A DNA stretch of 64,000 bases, from assembly GCA_973895155.1 (NCBI GenBank), contig OZ316894.1, forward strand, positions 14,756,001-14,820,000. The letters run 5' to 3'. The stretch is from Marsupella aquatica. Taxonomy: Eukaryota > Marchantiophyta. The notes below the pieces were generated by a model. That model worked only from the letters and a program-made list of their open reading frames with translations. It was not told the origin of the DNA and did no database searches. A program made the translations under genes and the position numbers. Positions within the stretch are counted from its first letter, which is position 1. Every line of letters starts with the position of its first letter. This document shows, one piece after another, positions 35,691 through 47,389 of the stretch.

Positions 35691-36044
35691 AAGGATGTGA
35701 CACCGTTGGTACGGCGGGTAATGAGTGATTCGGCCTAACCGCGCTTAGCACGCGCGTTAGGGGTATCTCAGGTCGTAATTATTAGAGTAACGACAGTATT
35801 GAGGTAGCTATTATGATTAGGAATTCATTAGTCAATAAGGGGCATTCATGTTCGGGCCGGCGGCGGGTCGCCATTTGCACGCCCGGGTTGCGAGCGTGTA
35901 ATGGGCCCCTTCCTCGGGTCCGTATAACAAACTCCGGGAGGCGGCCACTGACCCAGACCGGCGGAGTGTTCGGTACACTGCAAGCGTGAAAGGCTCAGAC
36001 TATAAGCAATGAGGAGGCGTCGGGCGACTGACGAGCTCTCTGGG

Positions 36045-36051
36045 TATAAAA
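36045..36051 (+). promoter_or_regulatory. TATA box upstream of the decayed coiled-coil ORF
   Basis: TATAAAA in a GC-rich setting (GGGTATAAAACGGGGG), 100 bp before the ATG at 36151. The spacing suits a TATA box with transcription starting near 36075. It probably served the element that carries the decayed ORF. Confidence 0.45.
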
Positions 36052-36150
36052 CGGGGGCCGATCCTTTGCAGGGCACCAGTTCTTCAGTTCACGCGCCAGC
36101 TTCGACCCCAGTTCTCTCGCTCAGCCTTAGTCGCCTTCTATCTCCTTTGA

Positions 36151-38766
36151 ATGTCGCACACAATCCTTTCCAGTTTGGCCATACGATTCTGGACGCAGTT
36201 CCTGTCTATCGGAGGGCACTTGGCCGACTCATTGAAACACGCCAACCCGCGCCGATATGAAATCGAACACAAATATAAGAGAGCCATCTGCCTAGCAGGC
36301 CGCCACCACTATCTCCTTAACTTTGACTACCTGTCCCAGAGCGAGCTTTACCGACCCGAAGAGATATCAGGGTACTTCTTCGATGGAGGCAAATATATCG
36401 GCTTTTGGGAGGCACTGCTTCGGCTTCCGGATGAGGTCTTCAATATCCCGGGCACAATCGACTTACAGCGGCACCACTTCGATCACATCCCCGCTCGGGT
36501 CCAAGCTATCATCAACAGCGAGTTCAACACTACCCGGTCGATAAGGCCGTCCACACTTGCTTCGGAAAACCTCCACCGGCACCTGCAAAACTTCATGGCA
36601 ACTACACCATCAACGACCGGTGCCGGCCTGCTCATGCCCGTACCCGCATCCATTCCACCTTGGCCTCAGCCGAGCCGATCCCCGCCACCGGTCGCACCAC
36701 CTCTCCGAGTACGATCCGTGGTGAATGCGGTGAATATTAGCTCCAAAGATGAGGAGGCTCACCCCCCTCTGAATTGACGGCCGCGGGGTACGACTCTACA
36801 GTCGCCGAACAACCCGGCGCCACTCCAGCAAGCCCGAGGGGATAACACGGTGACTCTAGTGGCCCCGGCACCAATACTCACGGCGGTAGCACTATCGCCA
36901 CCAGATAGGGAGGATGGGGAAGTGTCCCCCTCTTCCAGTCACCTCAGGAATCAGTCCCGAGGAAGGAAGAGGAAGGAACCCGCAGCCATATCCGGGTTGC
37001 CTTTGCCCACGGTTGCGGTAGCCAAGCTGACCATGCATCGCATGGGGGCCAATGTTCACAAGAACATCCTCCACCCCAAGCATGCATGCGATCTGAAGAC
37101 CCAAGGGTTTGAGCACCTCGCCTCTCTCCCTTGGAACGGAAGCAGGTACTACGGGCTGGATATGACGGAGTTCATTCAGAATTTCGATGAGGCCCGTCAA
37201 CAAACCCGAGCGCACGGGAGAGTGATGTGTCTCAATGAGGCACGTTTGAAGATGATTTTTGGCCTACCCAAGGGGATAAACCGGGTAGAGTTGCAAGCTC
37301 ATGGGGGCAAGGGAGCTAAATACCTGTCTTCTAGCTTCCCGACCGAGGGAGCAGTGGACAACGGATTCTTGATGAGGACGTGCCTCATCCCAGAAGTGGT
37401 AGAACGCCTGGAGTTCCAGCGGTATGCTCTCCACATGATGGAACCTAGAGTCAAAATATTGGCCTCCCAAGTCATCCAAGTGGAGAACTATCGGCCCAGG
37501 GAAGTGGGCGTCCTTCTTCGTCAAGAAGTTCCACGAGGAGATGGAGCGGAGAAGAAAGACTTTATACCTTGGCGGAAAGGCGTACTTTGCTAGCCACATC
37601 GAAATCATCATCGAGTGGTACGCTCATTTTGACTGCCGCAGCCTCCCACATATCAACGAGCCCAAGCTAACCCCATCAAAGTGGGTGTTTCCAGCCCAGG
37701 TGAGGCGACCGCAGCCTGAGGCCTGAAGTCTGGCAGCTGCAAGCCCTACTACCCCGGCCCCGCAACCCGCAGTTTCCGCCCCGCCAAGCATACCCATGCA
37801 CGTTATCGCGACCTTAGACGCGATCAATCGGGTCAATGCAATCGAAGCCGGGCCGCATGAAGCCATACCCAAACCAGATACCACGGTAGCCAAGGAGATT
37901 CTGCCACCCCCCGCGGTTGTGCAGGAGAACCGCCCAGCTCCAGTGGAACCAGCCCCTTCGACCGACTTACCTCAAGGGCTGGATGTTTCCACTCCTACTC
38001 CCGCACGGGTTGGAGTCTGCCCGTGCCTGAATCCATAAGGACATAGTCTAGATCATCCGAAACTCTTTGCGCCGGGCACATTTTTGAACGGGTTGTTGGG
38101 AGATTTCTCTCAACAGATCTCACGCGACACCAAGGAATACATGGCCCGAAAGGTGGCCTACTTCTTCAACCAGGAGTTGGTTGCGGCTGTAAAAGCAGGA
38201 CATGCGTAGGCAGAGACAGCGCAGAGAATAGAGCAATACTGGGTTGAGTCTACCTACTTGAAGGATGAAGTGGCAACCTTGGAGGTTGAACTCCAGCAAT
38301 TGCAGCCTCAGGTAACGGCCACAGAGGACCAGGTTGCCGAGGCCAGGACCCGGGCAGCTTTAGCAGAACAGGTCGGGCTCGTAAAGGACGCCGAGATTGC
38401 ACTGCACGGCTCCGAACCAAGATCGATGGTTTGAAGGGACAAACCGTCATTTGGCAAAGGGATCTAGAGGACGCTGACTCTTGGTCTCAGCGGGACACAG
38501 CCAAGATTGACACCCTGAAGACAGAGGTTGCGCGGCTTCAAGGAGAAACCACGAAGCAGGCCCAGTTGGTGGATAAGCTGACGAGCGACGCCCAGCAACT
38601 GGAGGAGGCATGCCAGGAGGCCGCAGAAGAGGCGGACGCGGCAAAGCGGGAGAACAAATCTTTGTTGGACCAGGTCCAACTACTCAAGCAGGATGCCGAC
38701 AGGCTCACGAGGCAGCGGGATAGTCACTCCCACTCAAGCGGCTTTGGCAAGCGTGCCAGGCATTAG
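36151..38766 (+). pseudogene. Decayed long ORF with C-terminal coiled coil (family C1, copy 1)
   Basis: It begins at an ATG and stays in one frame to about 37490 except for a TGA at 36775-36777. A frameshift near 37490 continues it in the next frame through a TGA at 37724, a TAA at 38036 and a TAG at 38207. A second frameshift near 38400 leads to the end at 38766. In all it would encode about 870 residues. The N-terminal part looks globular (YRPEEISGYFFDGGKY around residue 70). A second globular block around 36990-37720 follows, then a proline-rich linker, then a heptad-rich coiled coil from about 38240 to 38740. I do not recognise the family. The architecture matches the ORF at 47.4-50.8 kb, and both have a shared motif about 0.68 kb downstream. 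A gag-like protein of a non-autonomous LTR element, or a transposon-borne plant gene, are the options I consider. Confidence 0.6.
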
Positions 38767-40200
38767 CGGTGGAGTAGGATTAAAATAGAGTTAGGAGTAG
38801 CTAAATCAGGCTATAGGGACAAGCGCCTGCCCTAGTTAAAGCGACGCTGCCATATTGTCCGGCCTGCATAGATTATAATCTTCTAATAAGACAAGCCGTT
38901 TTCTGGCCTGACAGCCAGCTTAGTTAGGATCTCAGTTAGCAAATCTTTGGGCATGTGGCCACTCCGGTCCTCGGCTCTTAGTATTTAGTGCACCCCTTGG
39001 TAGAGGCGGGGGGTTTTGTTAGTCTCAAAGTGGGGCATCTGCGGTATGTGCGGGGAGTCCCGACCTCTGCGAGTGAAAGTACCAAGGGGAGGGGGTAGGT
39101 CTAAGCTCGTTGGGCGAGTGCGGAGCCGGGCTCCATTATAGTGTACACCCTCGGCCTTGGACCTGTTCATTCGAGAGCTTTCGGGTCAACTAAGTGTATG
39201 TGTATGTCCCCTATGTAGTAAAATCCTTTCCCATTATGTCCTTCATGTAAATCGAGATTGTATGCTTGCATATGTGTGAATCTTGTGTATGGGTGCCAAC
39301 GCTTGGCCAAACGCACTACCTGAGCCATGCACGGGGTGCAGCTTGCGGGTAAGTGGTTGCGAGCCCGGGTTGAGTGACCGTATCATCAAATCCCGATTGA
39401 AAGCGGACAACACGAAGGCTTAAAATCCCGTAAGCCGAGGTTGATCTCGCTATTGACTAAGGTACGTTCTGGCGGCGGAACACAAACCATACCTAGGAGG
39501 TGTTTGTAAATAATAGTAGACGCACTTAGTGCTAGTTTACGTGAGTTAGGTGCATTCCGGGCTTCCCTCCCTGCCCAAACCCTCATATTTACGAAGAATG
39601 TGCCTATCTAAGCCAAAGCCCGGGTTAAGGCCTAGGCTGACGACGTGACAAAGGAATCTAGCAATTCAGAAAGAACAAGGTTATTGTTGAAGCTTTGATG
39701 TCTCCCGGGGTTAAAGAGTTGTTTGTTCCTTGCCAACCATAAAGCCCAGAGAGAGTGGTAGATCATAACATTTTGAAGAGACCATTTTTTTTATCTTGAA
39801 CTTTTTTGGTCCTTTTCATGTAAAACCCGCGAAAACCCACGGGAAGGGGAGCCAAAGCAACCAGAACAATGGCCAAAAAGGGCCAAGCAACCAGGGCCAA
39901 GACCCCAGGGGACAGTGCCAACAAAGAGGGCACAGCACAATGCACATGTGATCTAGAAAGAGTGACCAAACCTTGAGGCTGTAAAGTCAAACGTCTAAGG
40001 GCCATCTAAGTCACCAGACCACAAACCAATCCGCAGTGAAAGGCCACTACATTCTAAAGAACTGCTGTCTAGAAAGTGTTCAATCAAAAGAGAAGACAAC
40101 AGTTAAGTGGATAATTCTAGAGAGCTAGAGCTCACCTAAATGCCTTGGCAAGAGCAAAACCAGTGGGAATCGGCTTGTTCAAGATAGGTTCGTGGGCTAA
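38767..40200. other. Non-coding tail of the C1 element and flank
   Basis: GC-rich non-coding sequence follows the ORF. At 39418-39437 a small inverted repeat (GGCTTA...TAAGCC) is followed at 39461-39494 by GGTACGTTCTGGCGGCGG and ACAAACCATACCT. The same pair occurs at 51478-51534. From about 39760 the sequence is an A/C-rich minor repeat with AAAACCCACGGGAA. Confidence 0.5.
39418..39494 (+). repeat. Palindrome plus GGTACRTTCYGG motif (copy 1)
   Basis: An inverted repeat with 6-bp arms is followed 23 bp later by a 34-bp block. The block matches the one at 51502-51534 at most positions (GGTAC-TTC-GG-GGCG-AA-ACAAA-ATACCT). It lies 695 bp after the ORF end at 38766, against 669 bp for the second copy. 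A terminal-repeat or 3'-end function is plausible. Confidence 0.55.
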
Positions 40201-40223
40201 GAGAGCCATGGGATGCACCACAG

Positions 40224-42551
40224 ATGCGCACAAGGTTTGGATCCTATGAATTTTTGGTTATGCTAGTCGGGTTGTGTAATGCAACTTCAACGTTCATGAA
40301 GATGATGAATACCATCTTTCATGACTTGTTAGACCAAGGAGTGGTAGTCTTTATTGACGACATCCTAATCTACTCAAAAACGTTGGAGGAACATGAGCAG
40401 TTGCTCAGGAAAGTATTCTCTTACCTTTGTAAGGCTCGGTCTCATTGCTAAATCTAGCAAGTGCGAGTTTGTGATGAACAAGATTCAGTTCCTCGGCCAT
40501 ACCTTTACCCCGGAGGGGATACGCCTAGTCAAGACAAGCTTAAGGAGATCAAAGAATGGGAACGCCCGTCCAATGTAAGGCAAATTAGAGCCTTCTTAGG
40601 ATTTACGGGGTTCTATCAGAGATACATGAAAGACTATGCAAGGATTGCAAGGCCCCTAAATGCACTAACAATGAAAAACAAAGTTTTGTGTGGACGCAGG
40701 ATTGCGAGTTAACATTCCTAGAACTCAAGCGGCTAATGATAACACCGCCGGTTCTTAAGTTACTTGAGATGGGGAAGCCGTTTGAGATTTGGACAGGCGC
40801 AAGTGATTATGCCATCAACGCCTATCTTCACCAAGATGGGCATCTTGTTGCCTTTGAGTCAAGTAAGTTGGAAAATCATTGGATCACACTGAAAAGGGAA
40901 ATGTATGCGATGATCTATGCGTTGAAGAAGTGGGAGATTTACCTTAAGAATAGTCCCAAAATGATAATATACACAGATAGCTTGTTGGCAAGGTACTTTA
41001 GTTCTAATCCAAGGCTGAACTCCAAGGAAATGCACTGGCAGATGTTCTTGGCGGATTTGGATTTTGAAGTCCACCACGTTCCTGGGAAGAAAAACACGGC
41101 AGCTGACGTGTTATCGCGTAGGGACCATCGTCGTGTCAATGGGATCACGATGCTCGAATCCGAGTGGCCAAAGGTTCTGGCCAAGGCGTATGGGGATAAT
41201 AGGTTAGCCAAGGAATGGCAAAGCAATGGGGGTAACCAAGGCAAGGTAAGGGATGTTTCATTGGGGTTGGATACCGCACATAATTCCAATTATGGCAATA
41301 CAAGTAGAGGCGTGTGTACATCCCAAAGTCTCTAAGTCGATTGGAGATTCTGCAAAAGTACCACGACTTGCCCTGGGGAGGGCATGGCGGACAAGTTGCT
41401 ACGTATTGCAACATGTTGCAAGATGTGTATTGGCCGAACATGAAGCAGTTGGTTCTTCGCCACGTGCAAAGTTGTTATTCATGCCAAAAGAACCAAATGA
41501 TCTATAGGGCAAAAGGAGGACTTCTGCAACCCTTACTAGTAGTTGCGGCTCCATGGGAATCCATCTCCATGGTATTTATTGTGGGGTTACTTGAGTCCCA
41601 CGGTAGTAACTCCATCTTAACAATCGTGGATCATTTTTCCAAGATGACGTATTCCTTGCCGACTGCAAAAATGGTTTTGGCCCGAGAGGTTGTCGGTCTA
41701 GTGTTTGACAATATCTTCTAACAATGGGGATTGTCGTTGCATATCTTGTCCAACCGCGATACCAAGTTTATAGGCCACTTTTGGAAGGCATTATTCCGGT
41801 TATCCGGAATAGACCTTACGAGGGGATCAACGTATCATCATGAGACAGATGGCCAAACGGAATGGGTGAACGGTATCGTGGAGGACTACTTGTATCATTT
41901 TGTGACGGCCAATCAAAAAGATTGGGCAAAGCACTTAACAATGGCCGAGTTTAGGTATAACTTGACCAAGCATTTGGCAATGGGGTTTGCGCCATTTGTG
42001 TTGGCCATAGGGCGAACGCCAAGGGCGCCCTTTTGGTTTATAAATCCGAAAGCTTGGCGAACAAAAAGCAAGGTTCCTTCTGCGGATGATTTTATTTGAG
42101 AGCGACACCTAGTTGTGGAAGCGGCTACCAAGGGTATGACCCTTGCCCAAAGTTGGTACAAGGAGCAAGGGGATAAACATTGACGCCAGGTAAGCTTTGA
42201 AATTGGGGAGAGCATCTGGTTGCAGTTGAGACCTGAGCAATACCACGGGAACATAAGTAGGAAGGCTACCATGTTAACCAACTCAAAAAAATTGTCAAAG
42301 ACAATGATCCAAACTGGGATAAAGTCTCGCATCTAGACACCATGCTGGTGGAGGACGCTTAGGAGTTTGAGGTGGAGGCAATTCTGGACCACCGTTACAA
42401 ACGCAAGCTAGGAAGGCAAATCTTAGAGTATTTGGTGAAGTGGGCTGGCTATGACTAGGCCAAAAGTACTTGGGAACCGGAAGAAAATTTGGGTAATGCC
42501 CCAGAGATCCTTGGAAGCTATCGTAAGCGAAGCGACCTACCGCCGTTGTGA
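40224..42551 (+). pseudogene. Decayed Ty3/gypsy pol (RT-RNaseH-integrase-chromodomain)
   Basis: RT begins at the FRTRFGSYEFLVM region, and the catalytic FIDD is at about 40349-40360. Frame changes near 40430, 40520 and 40690 break it before RNase H (YTDS motif near 40970, frame 40688-41335). Integrase follows at 41314-42099 with an HH-CC zinc-binding start and a GPY-side tail. Two of its three catalytic positions are altered: the first Asp codon reads GTA at 41572, and the Asp of the SD motif reads AAC at 41752; the QTE glutamate remains. A stop interrupts it near 41719. A chromodomain (VEAILDHRYKRKLGRQ, VKWAGYD, TWEPEENL) occupies about 42363-42545 with one TAG inside. The product would be non-functional. 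Confidence 0.85.
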
Positions 42552-42983
42552 ACTGGTACAGGTAGCCGTGGCTACCTTTGTGAGTTGTACTATCCTAGTT
42601 TCACTCCTCTCGGCCTCTTGAGGATAAAGTTGGATTGCGTGGGTGCTAGAGGTTGTTGGGCGGCTGATTTGATTTTTGCGAGTGGAAGTTGATGGTACTC
42701 ACCTCACATCTGTGGGCTAGTTAGTTCAAACTAAAGGGGAGTACAAGGGGAGAACAAAGGGTCCAACGAGTTTGGAGTTAGCTTACCCGCTTGGACTGGC
42801 ATCCTACTTGGATAAGTGGGATAGGTTGGAATTTCCTAAGTCTAGAATGCGCATACCAACCTGGTTTGCAGCAGCCTTATGGGCAAACCATTTGTTACCT
42901 CAATAGTTTTTGGACCTAAAGTGGTCTAGGCGTGTTGGAATGTTTACTTAGGTCATGCGGACATGACCATTTTTAAGGGGGGG

Positions 42984-44333
42984 TGCAAGTCGCGAAACTT
43001 GACTACCTTAACACTTAGCTCCGGCGTTGCTGACTAATGCCGAGCTCCCTTATGGCCCAGGCCTGGATAGGCCATCCGGGGAGGACTTAGCATGGGGAGA
43101 CTTGTGGGCAACAAGGCATGACAGTGGCAAAGGCAAGGCGCTAAGCTAGTGACACACACTAAGGACTTAGATTAGCTGAGGGCTGGTTGGGTCGAGGGGA
43201 AAAGGGCCGGGCTCAAGGTCGATCATCCGGACCCCCAGACGGACTTTGAGTTCTGAGGGCTTGAGTGAGAGCTCCTCTTGGGCCCAAGGCCAATGGATTC
43301 GACTCCATGGGCAACGAACGCTTGGGGCGTGAGTTATGGCCTGATCCGAGTTTGACCGATCGGGGCCCCAGGGCGACGATGCGACCTGAGGTCCTAGGCA
43401 TGAGCACTAGGTCGGCCAGATCTGCTTGCAAACGCCTAACTAGAAAGTTATGGGCATTGCGAGTTGGTGGCGCACCCAGATATGCGGGTTGGGCTCCAAG
43501 TGGGGGGCCAAAATTTGGGGACCAAAGTTGGTCCAAAGGTGGCAGGTCTCCAAAAGCATATGTGAGGGGAGTAGTGTCTTCCTGGGGGCTAGGGGCGAGC
43601 CAAAGTCGTGAGCCGCGGCGGTCGCAACACTAAGGGAAAATGTCAAACGGAAATGGCGATAACTTCCGAACAGGAAGTCCGTTGGGGGACTTCTTGGGTG
43701 CGTTGGAAAGAGCTCAAGGAGGGGTACATCCTCTTGAGCTCATCTGGCTCTAGGGGTTCCATAGGTTCTCGGGGCTTGCGGAGACTATCTCGTCTGCTTG
43801 CCAAATCCTATCGAAACAACAGCCAAACCGCGTTCAGTCTCTCAAGGGAGCTTGTGTTAGGGAGGCAAGGCCAAGTAGGCATGGAGGTGGAGTTCCAAGG
43901 GCACTTGGCCCCTAGACCATTAGTCGGCAGTTGGTGATGGATAGGTACAAGAGGGAACCGGGCCTCGCCCAAGGCAAGAACTATTCTGGACAAACAGTGG
44001 GTGTTTGTTCTGGTTTTGGCTTATGGCGTCGGGAGGACCTATCGCTGATCTACTTACCAATGTCTGTTGATTTTTAGTTAGGATGCTAGACTTGGGAGAT
44101 CTAGATCCTAAGGGGTTACTTATTGAGACACTTGATTGTTTGTGGAGACAATGAGGACTATTGAGTAGCGGTCGTGTTGGAGGGCAAGTGCGGCTTTGTA
44201 TGGGAGGGGCTGTTGGCGGTGCAAGGGGCATAAGGTAGCTTGCTCGAGGTATTTTGTGGAGGTGCTCAGGCACGAGGGGCACTTAGGTGTGGATGTTGGG
44301 ATTGGCAAGGGTGCTGGGTGGCAAGGTCCACCA
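42984..44333 (+). repeat. Putative 3' LTR of the chromovirus
   Basis: It starts TGCAAGTCGCG directly after the polypurine tract and ends near 44333 in GGTCCACCA, about 1.35 kb. The right part (43690-44333) is repeated inverted at 54530-55310 with the same end. Relative to that copy, this one lacks about 120 bp near 43925. The left boundary is inferred from the polypurine tract and TG start only, as no second copy covers it. Confidence 0.55.
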
Positions 44334-44344
44334 TTTATCAACGA

Positions 44345-47034
44345 AAACATTTATCAGCACTTCAAACGTGGCATGTTGAGAATAAATCTCCACCAGGGAT
44401 TATGCGATATGACCACAATAGTCCAACATGAAAGCACATCAACAGCACTTGGCCAGATTTTTCTAGGGAGCCAAGGAATGTTTGATTGGGACTAGCAATA
44501 GATGGGGTAAACCCATACAAGCAACGACGGAAGCCTAAGTCCATATGGCCAGTTCTTTTGCTCAATCAACATATCCCTCCATGGTTGGCGATGAAGAAGG
44601 GTCATGTTCTCCTCCTTGCTATCATTTGAGGTCCTCGGGCCTATAAGAATCCAAACATTTGTTTGGCTCCAGCTTATGAAGAGTTGTAGAAGCTATGGGA
44701 GTTTGGGGAAGTGACCACAAATATGACTCGTACACTGGATAATGGGAGGACATTTAATATGAGAGCAATGATCACCCATTGCACCACGGATGGTCTACGT
44801 AATTCTCAGTCATAGAAATATTTCAGACATGCATTGTGCATGGTTCTATTGCATATGCCAATGGTTTTTGGCCTGAACATTTTAAATTTCATTCACAGGT
44901 ATGGGCACAATATCTGGCTTAAAGTGGCCAGTTATTCAGCTTGCCCTTCATGTGATCCTGAGTTGCATGGGAGATACTCTAAGCGTCTGCACAAAACCAC
45001 ATATGAGGGCAGTAGGGTCCATTTGCCAATGGACAATATATTGCAACATAACACCACACATTGGGCTGGGATTGAGTTTAGGCCATGTCCCAATGGGCCT
45101 TCAGCTAAGGGTCAAATTCAAATGGCAGAGAAAGTGGAGGAAAAGTTACTTCAACCTAAGCACTGTGGTGTCAATCGTCGCTCAGCTTTGTGGGACTTGC
45201 CTTGTTGGAGGGTAAGTAAAATCAGATTGGACCTATTTTAAGTTAGTGATTGGTAGTATTCTCTTTATGAGTTTCTCACTAGCAAAACCTGGTTCTTCAT
45301 CTTGCAGAGACTCCAAATCCGATGGTTGTTGGACCTCATGCATATTAAAGTAAATGTTGCCAAGAATCTGGTGAAGCACATTTATGGGAGGAATGATACT
45401 CGTGGGGTCCGAGAGGATGCAAAGCAGGTTGGAGTGGTGAAGAGTTGTTGGATAACTCGAGATGGGGAGAAGCCACTTGCTCCTTGGGTTTTGCCAGAAG
45501 AGATTTTGAAGGAGATGAACGGGATGATATGTGAATTGAAGTTCCCTAGCCATTATGGAGCCGAATTCCATGGGTGCACTACAAGGGATGACCACATACC
45601 CCCAAAAGGCTTGAATCTCACAATTATCACAAGTTGATTCAGTATGTGTTACCTGTTTCTTGCGTTGTTGCGATGATTCTAGAGAGCGAAACCTACTCCG
45701 ACTCACAGTATATGAGATATGCTCCATTTTCAGGCTATTATAGTCTTGTTGGCATATATTTATGATATGTTCATTGCATATGTTTATGGTACTAATAATT
45801 TGACAAAATTTTGAGTACCCCATACAGGTGGGTATGCGCCAAGGAAATAAAGGAGAGTGAGATTCCCGAGATGAGGGAACGGTCGGCCCATTTTATGTGC
45901 AATATGGAGAAGGTGTTTCTCCCATGTATTTTTGACATGCAATTGCATTTGCTATGTCATCTAGTGGATGAGGTAGCCATTGCTGGTCTAGTGCATGCGC
46001 GGTGGATGTATTTGGTAGAGCGATTCATGAAAGTGCTCAAGTCTTGGGTGCACCAACCCGCTCGACCAGAGGGAAGTATGGCAATAGGGTATATTATGTC
46101 GAAGTGCCTGTTCTACTCAAGTGGAGTGATAGGGAGTTTGGACACACAGGCTCCCACAACTTGGGAAGAGGCACAAGATGATGACAATGGTGGGTTGCAA
46201 GTGATGGGTGCGTCAAAGAAGCGATCATTACATGGAGACATTTTTTGCCGATAGATCCAAATTATGTGCTAGAAAACTGCACCAAGATGTCAGATTGGAG
46301 AGAGTTGTATAGGTAGGGACGTAATCCTTCATGTTGAGTCCTACGTAGATTTAAAATTTATATTCAGGGTTGTAGGCACAAATTAAGGTCTAATGTATAT
46401 GTGACCCCATACTTGCGAGGCATGGGTGGAGCAGCAGGGGATAGGGGCAACACGAGAGCGTGTTCATGCATCATTTTGCATATGGGCATTGGAGCGCGTG
46501 GAGGGGCTGCTTGCAGTGCATGGCCCTACATTCATTCCCATTGATGTACATAACATCATTAGGGGGCCTTTGATGTGGGCTATGACTCATATTCACATGT
46601 ATGAGTCAGGGCACCATTTTCAAACTTGGAGGACGGACCATATGAAGAAGAGTACTTGTAACTCTAGAGTATATATGGTGACCGATGTAGGTGATGTTGA
46701 GGTTCCTTATTGTGGCATTGTCTTGGATGTTTTGGATGTTAATTTTGGCTTGTTTACCACCATGGTGTTAGAGGTGAGGTGGCACAAGTCCATCATGTCA
46801 CCTCCAACAAGAGCTACCATGGTGAAGGATGAGTGTGGATTTTATTGTGTGGACACGACCCGTATTGCACCAAGCAATCCTGAGTTTACTAACACTATAG
46901 TTTTTCCTAGCCAAGTGGATCAATGCATCATGGTTCCGATGCACACCATGGGAGGATGGTCCATTATGATTCCCATCTTTCCACGCTGTAGGAAGGGCTT
47001 CATGCCATCAATTGTTGCAGACGATGAGAATTGA
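44345..47034 (+). pseudogene. CACTA (En/Spm) TNP2-type transposase remnant
   Basis: From 44345 to 45211 one frame carries TNP2 landmarks: MRYDH, PDFSREPRNV, LGLAIDGVNPY, WPVLLLNQHIPPWL, CPSCDPELHGRYSKRL and LPMDN. In-frame stops are TGA 44429, TGA 44483, TGA 44627, TAG 44687 and TAG 44813. A GT-AG intron at 45212-45307 leads to LLDLMHIKVN and, after a one-base frameshift near 45608, to a block ending about 45770. A second intron ends at 45827. The DUF4218 region at 45828-46254 (HLLCHLVDEV, RWMYLVERFMK, ARPEGSMAIGYI) and the DUF4216 region at 46426-47034 (YCGIVLDVLDVNFG) complete the usual CACTA order. The enzyme would bind CACTA ends and cut and paste them. The decayed copy cannot do so, but a live relative could mobilise the element at 52110. 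I could not find its termini; it begins right where the LTR ends. Confidence 0.85.
45212..45307 (+). other. Intron in the TNP2-type transposase remnant
   Basis: Donor GGAGG|GTAAGT and acceptor TTGCAG|AGACTCC, 96 bp. Removal joins the LPCWR and RLQIRWLLDLMH segments, consistent with the TNP2 order. Confidence 0.7.
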
Positions 47035-47389
47035 CATGATAAACTCACTATCCACATTTGTATTGACTATTGTCATGGTTTGCATATAAACAAACATATT
47101 TCATGGCCTAGTGTGATGCCTTGCCAGGATCATGAAGTAATAACTAAGCCTAAAAAATGGCTAAATAAGGATAGATAGAGAGTATAAGGTAACAATAAAG
47201 ACCGATGCCGATTTCTATGTGTAGATGATAAAGGAAAGGATCCAACGGTTGAGATCCAACGGATTGGAGTTATGACCTAATCCATGCTTGATCACAAGGA
47301 CCCCTAAGTGGCGGCTTTGGAGTAAGGTGACCAATACTCTGCCACTTTGCATTCTCGTGTACACGGTTTCGACATTGAGGAGCGACTGT

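Larger units (their letters stand above)
40201..44333 (+). mobile_element. 5'-truncated Ty3/gypsy chromovirus with 3' LTR
   Basis: Pol domains appear in the gypsy order RT, RNase H, integrase, chromodomain, followed by about 0.4 kb, a polypurine tract AAGGGGGGG at 42975-42983 and an LTR starting TG at 42984. Gag, protease and the first part of RT are absent, and I find no 5' LTR, so the element is truncated at its left end. Part of the same LTR recurs inverted at about 54530-55310. Confidence 0.8.

Noticed and set aside
43213-43633. Pair of 107-122 codon frames downstream of the chromovirus
   Set aside because: They lie in the LTR between polypurine tract and LTR end, on opposite strands, without motifs.
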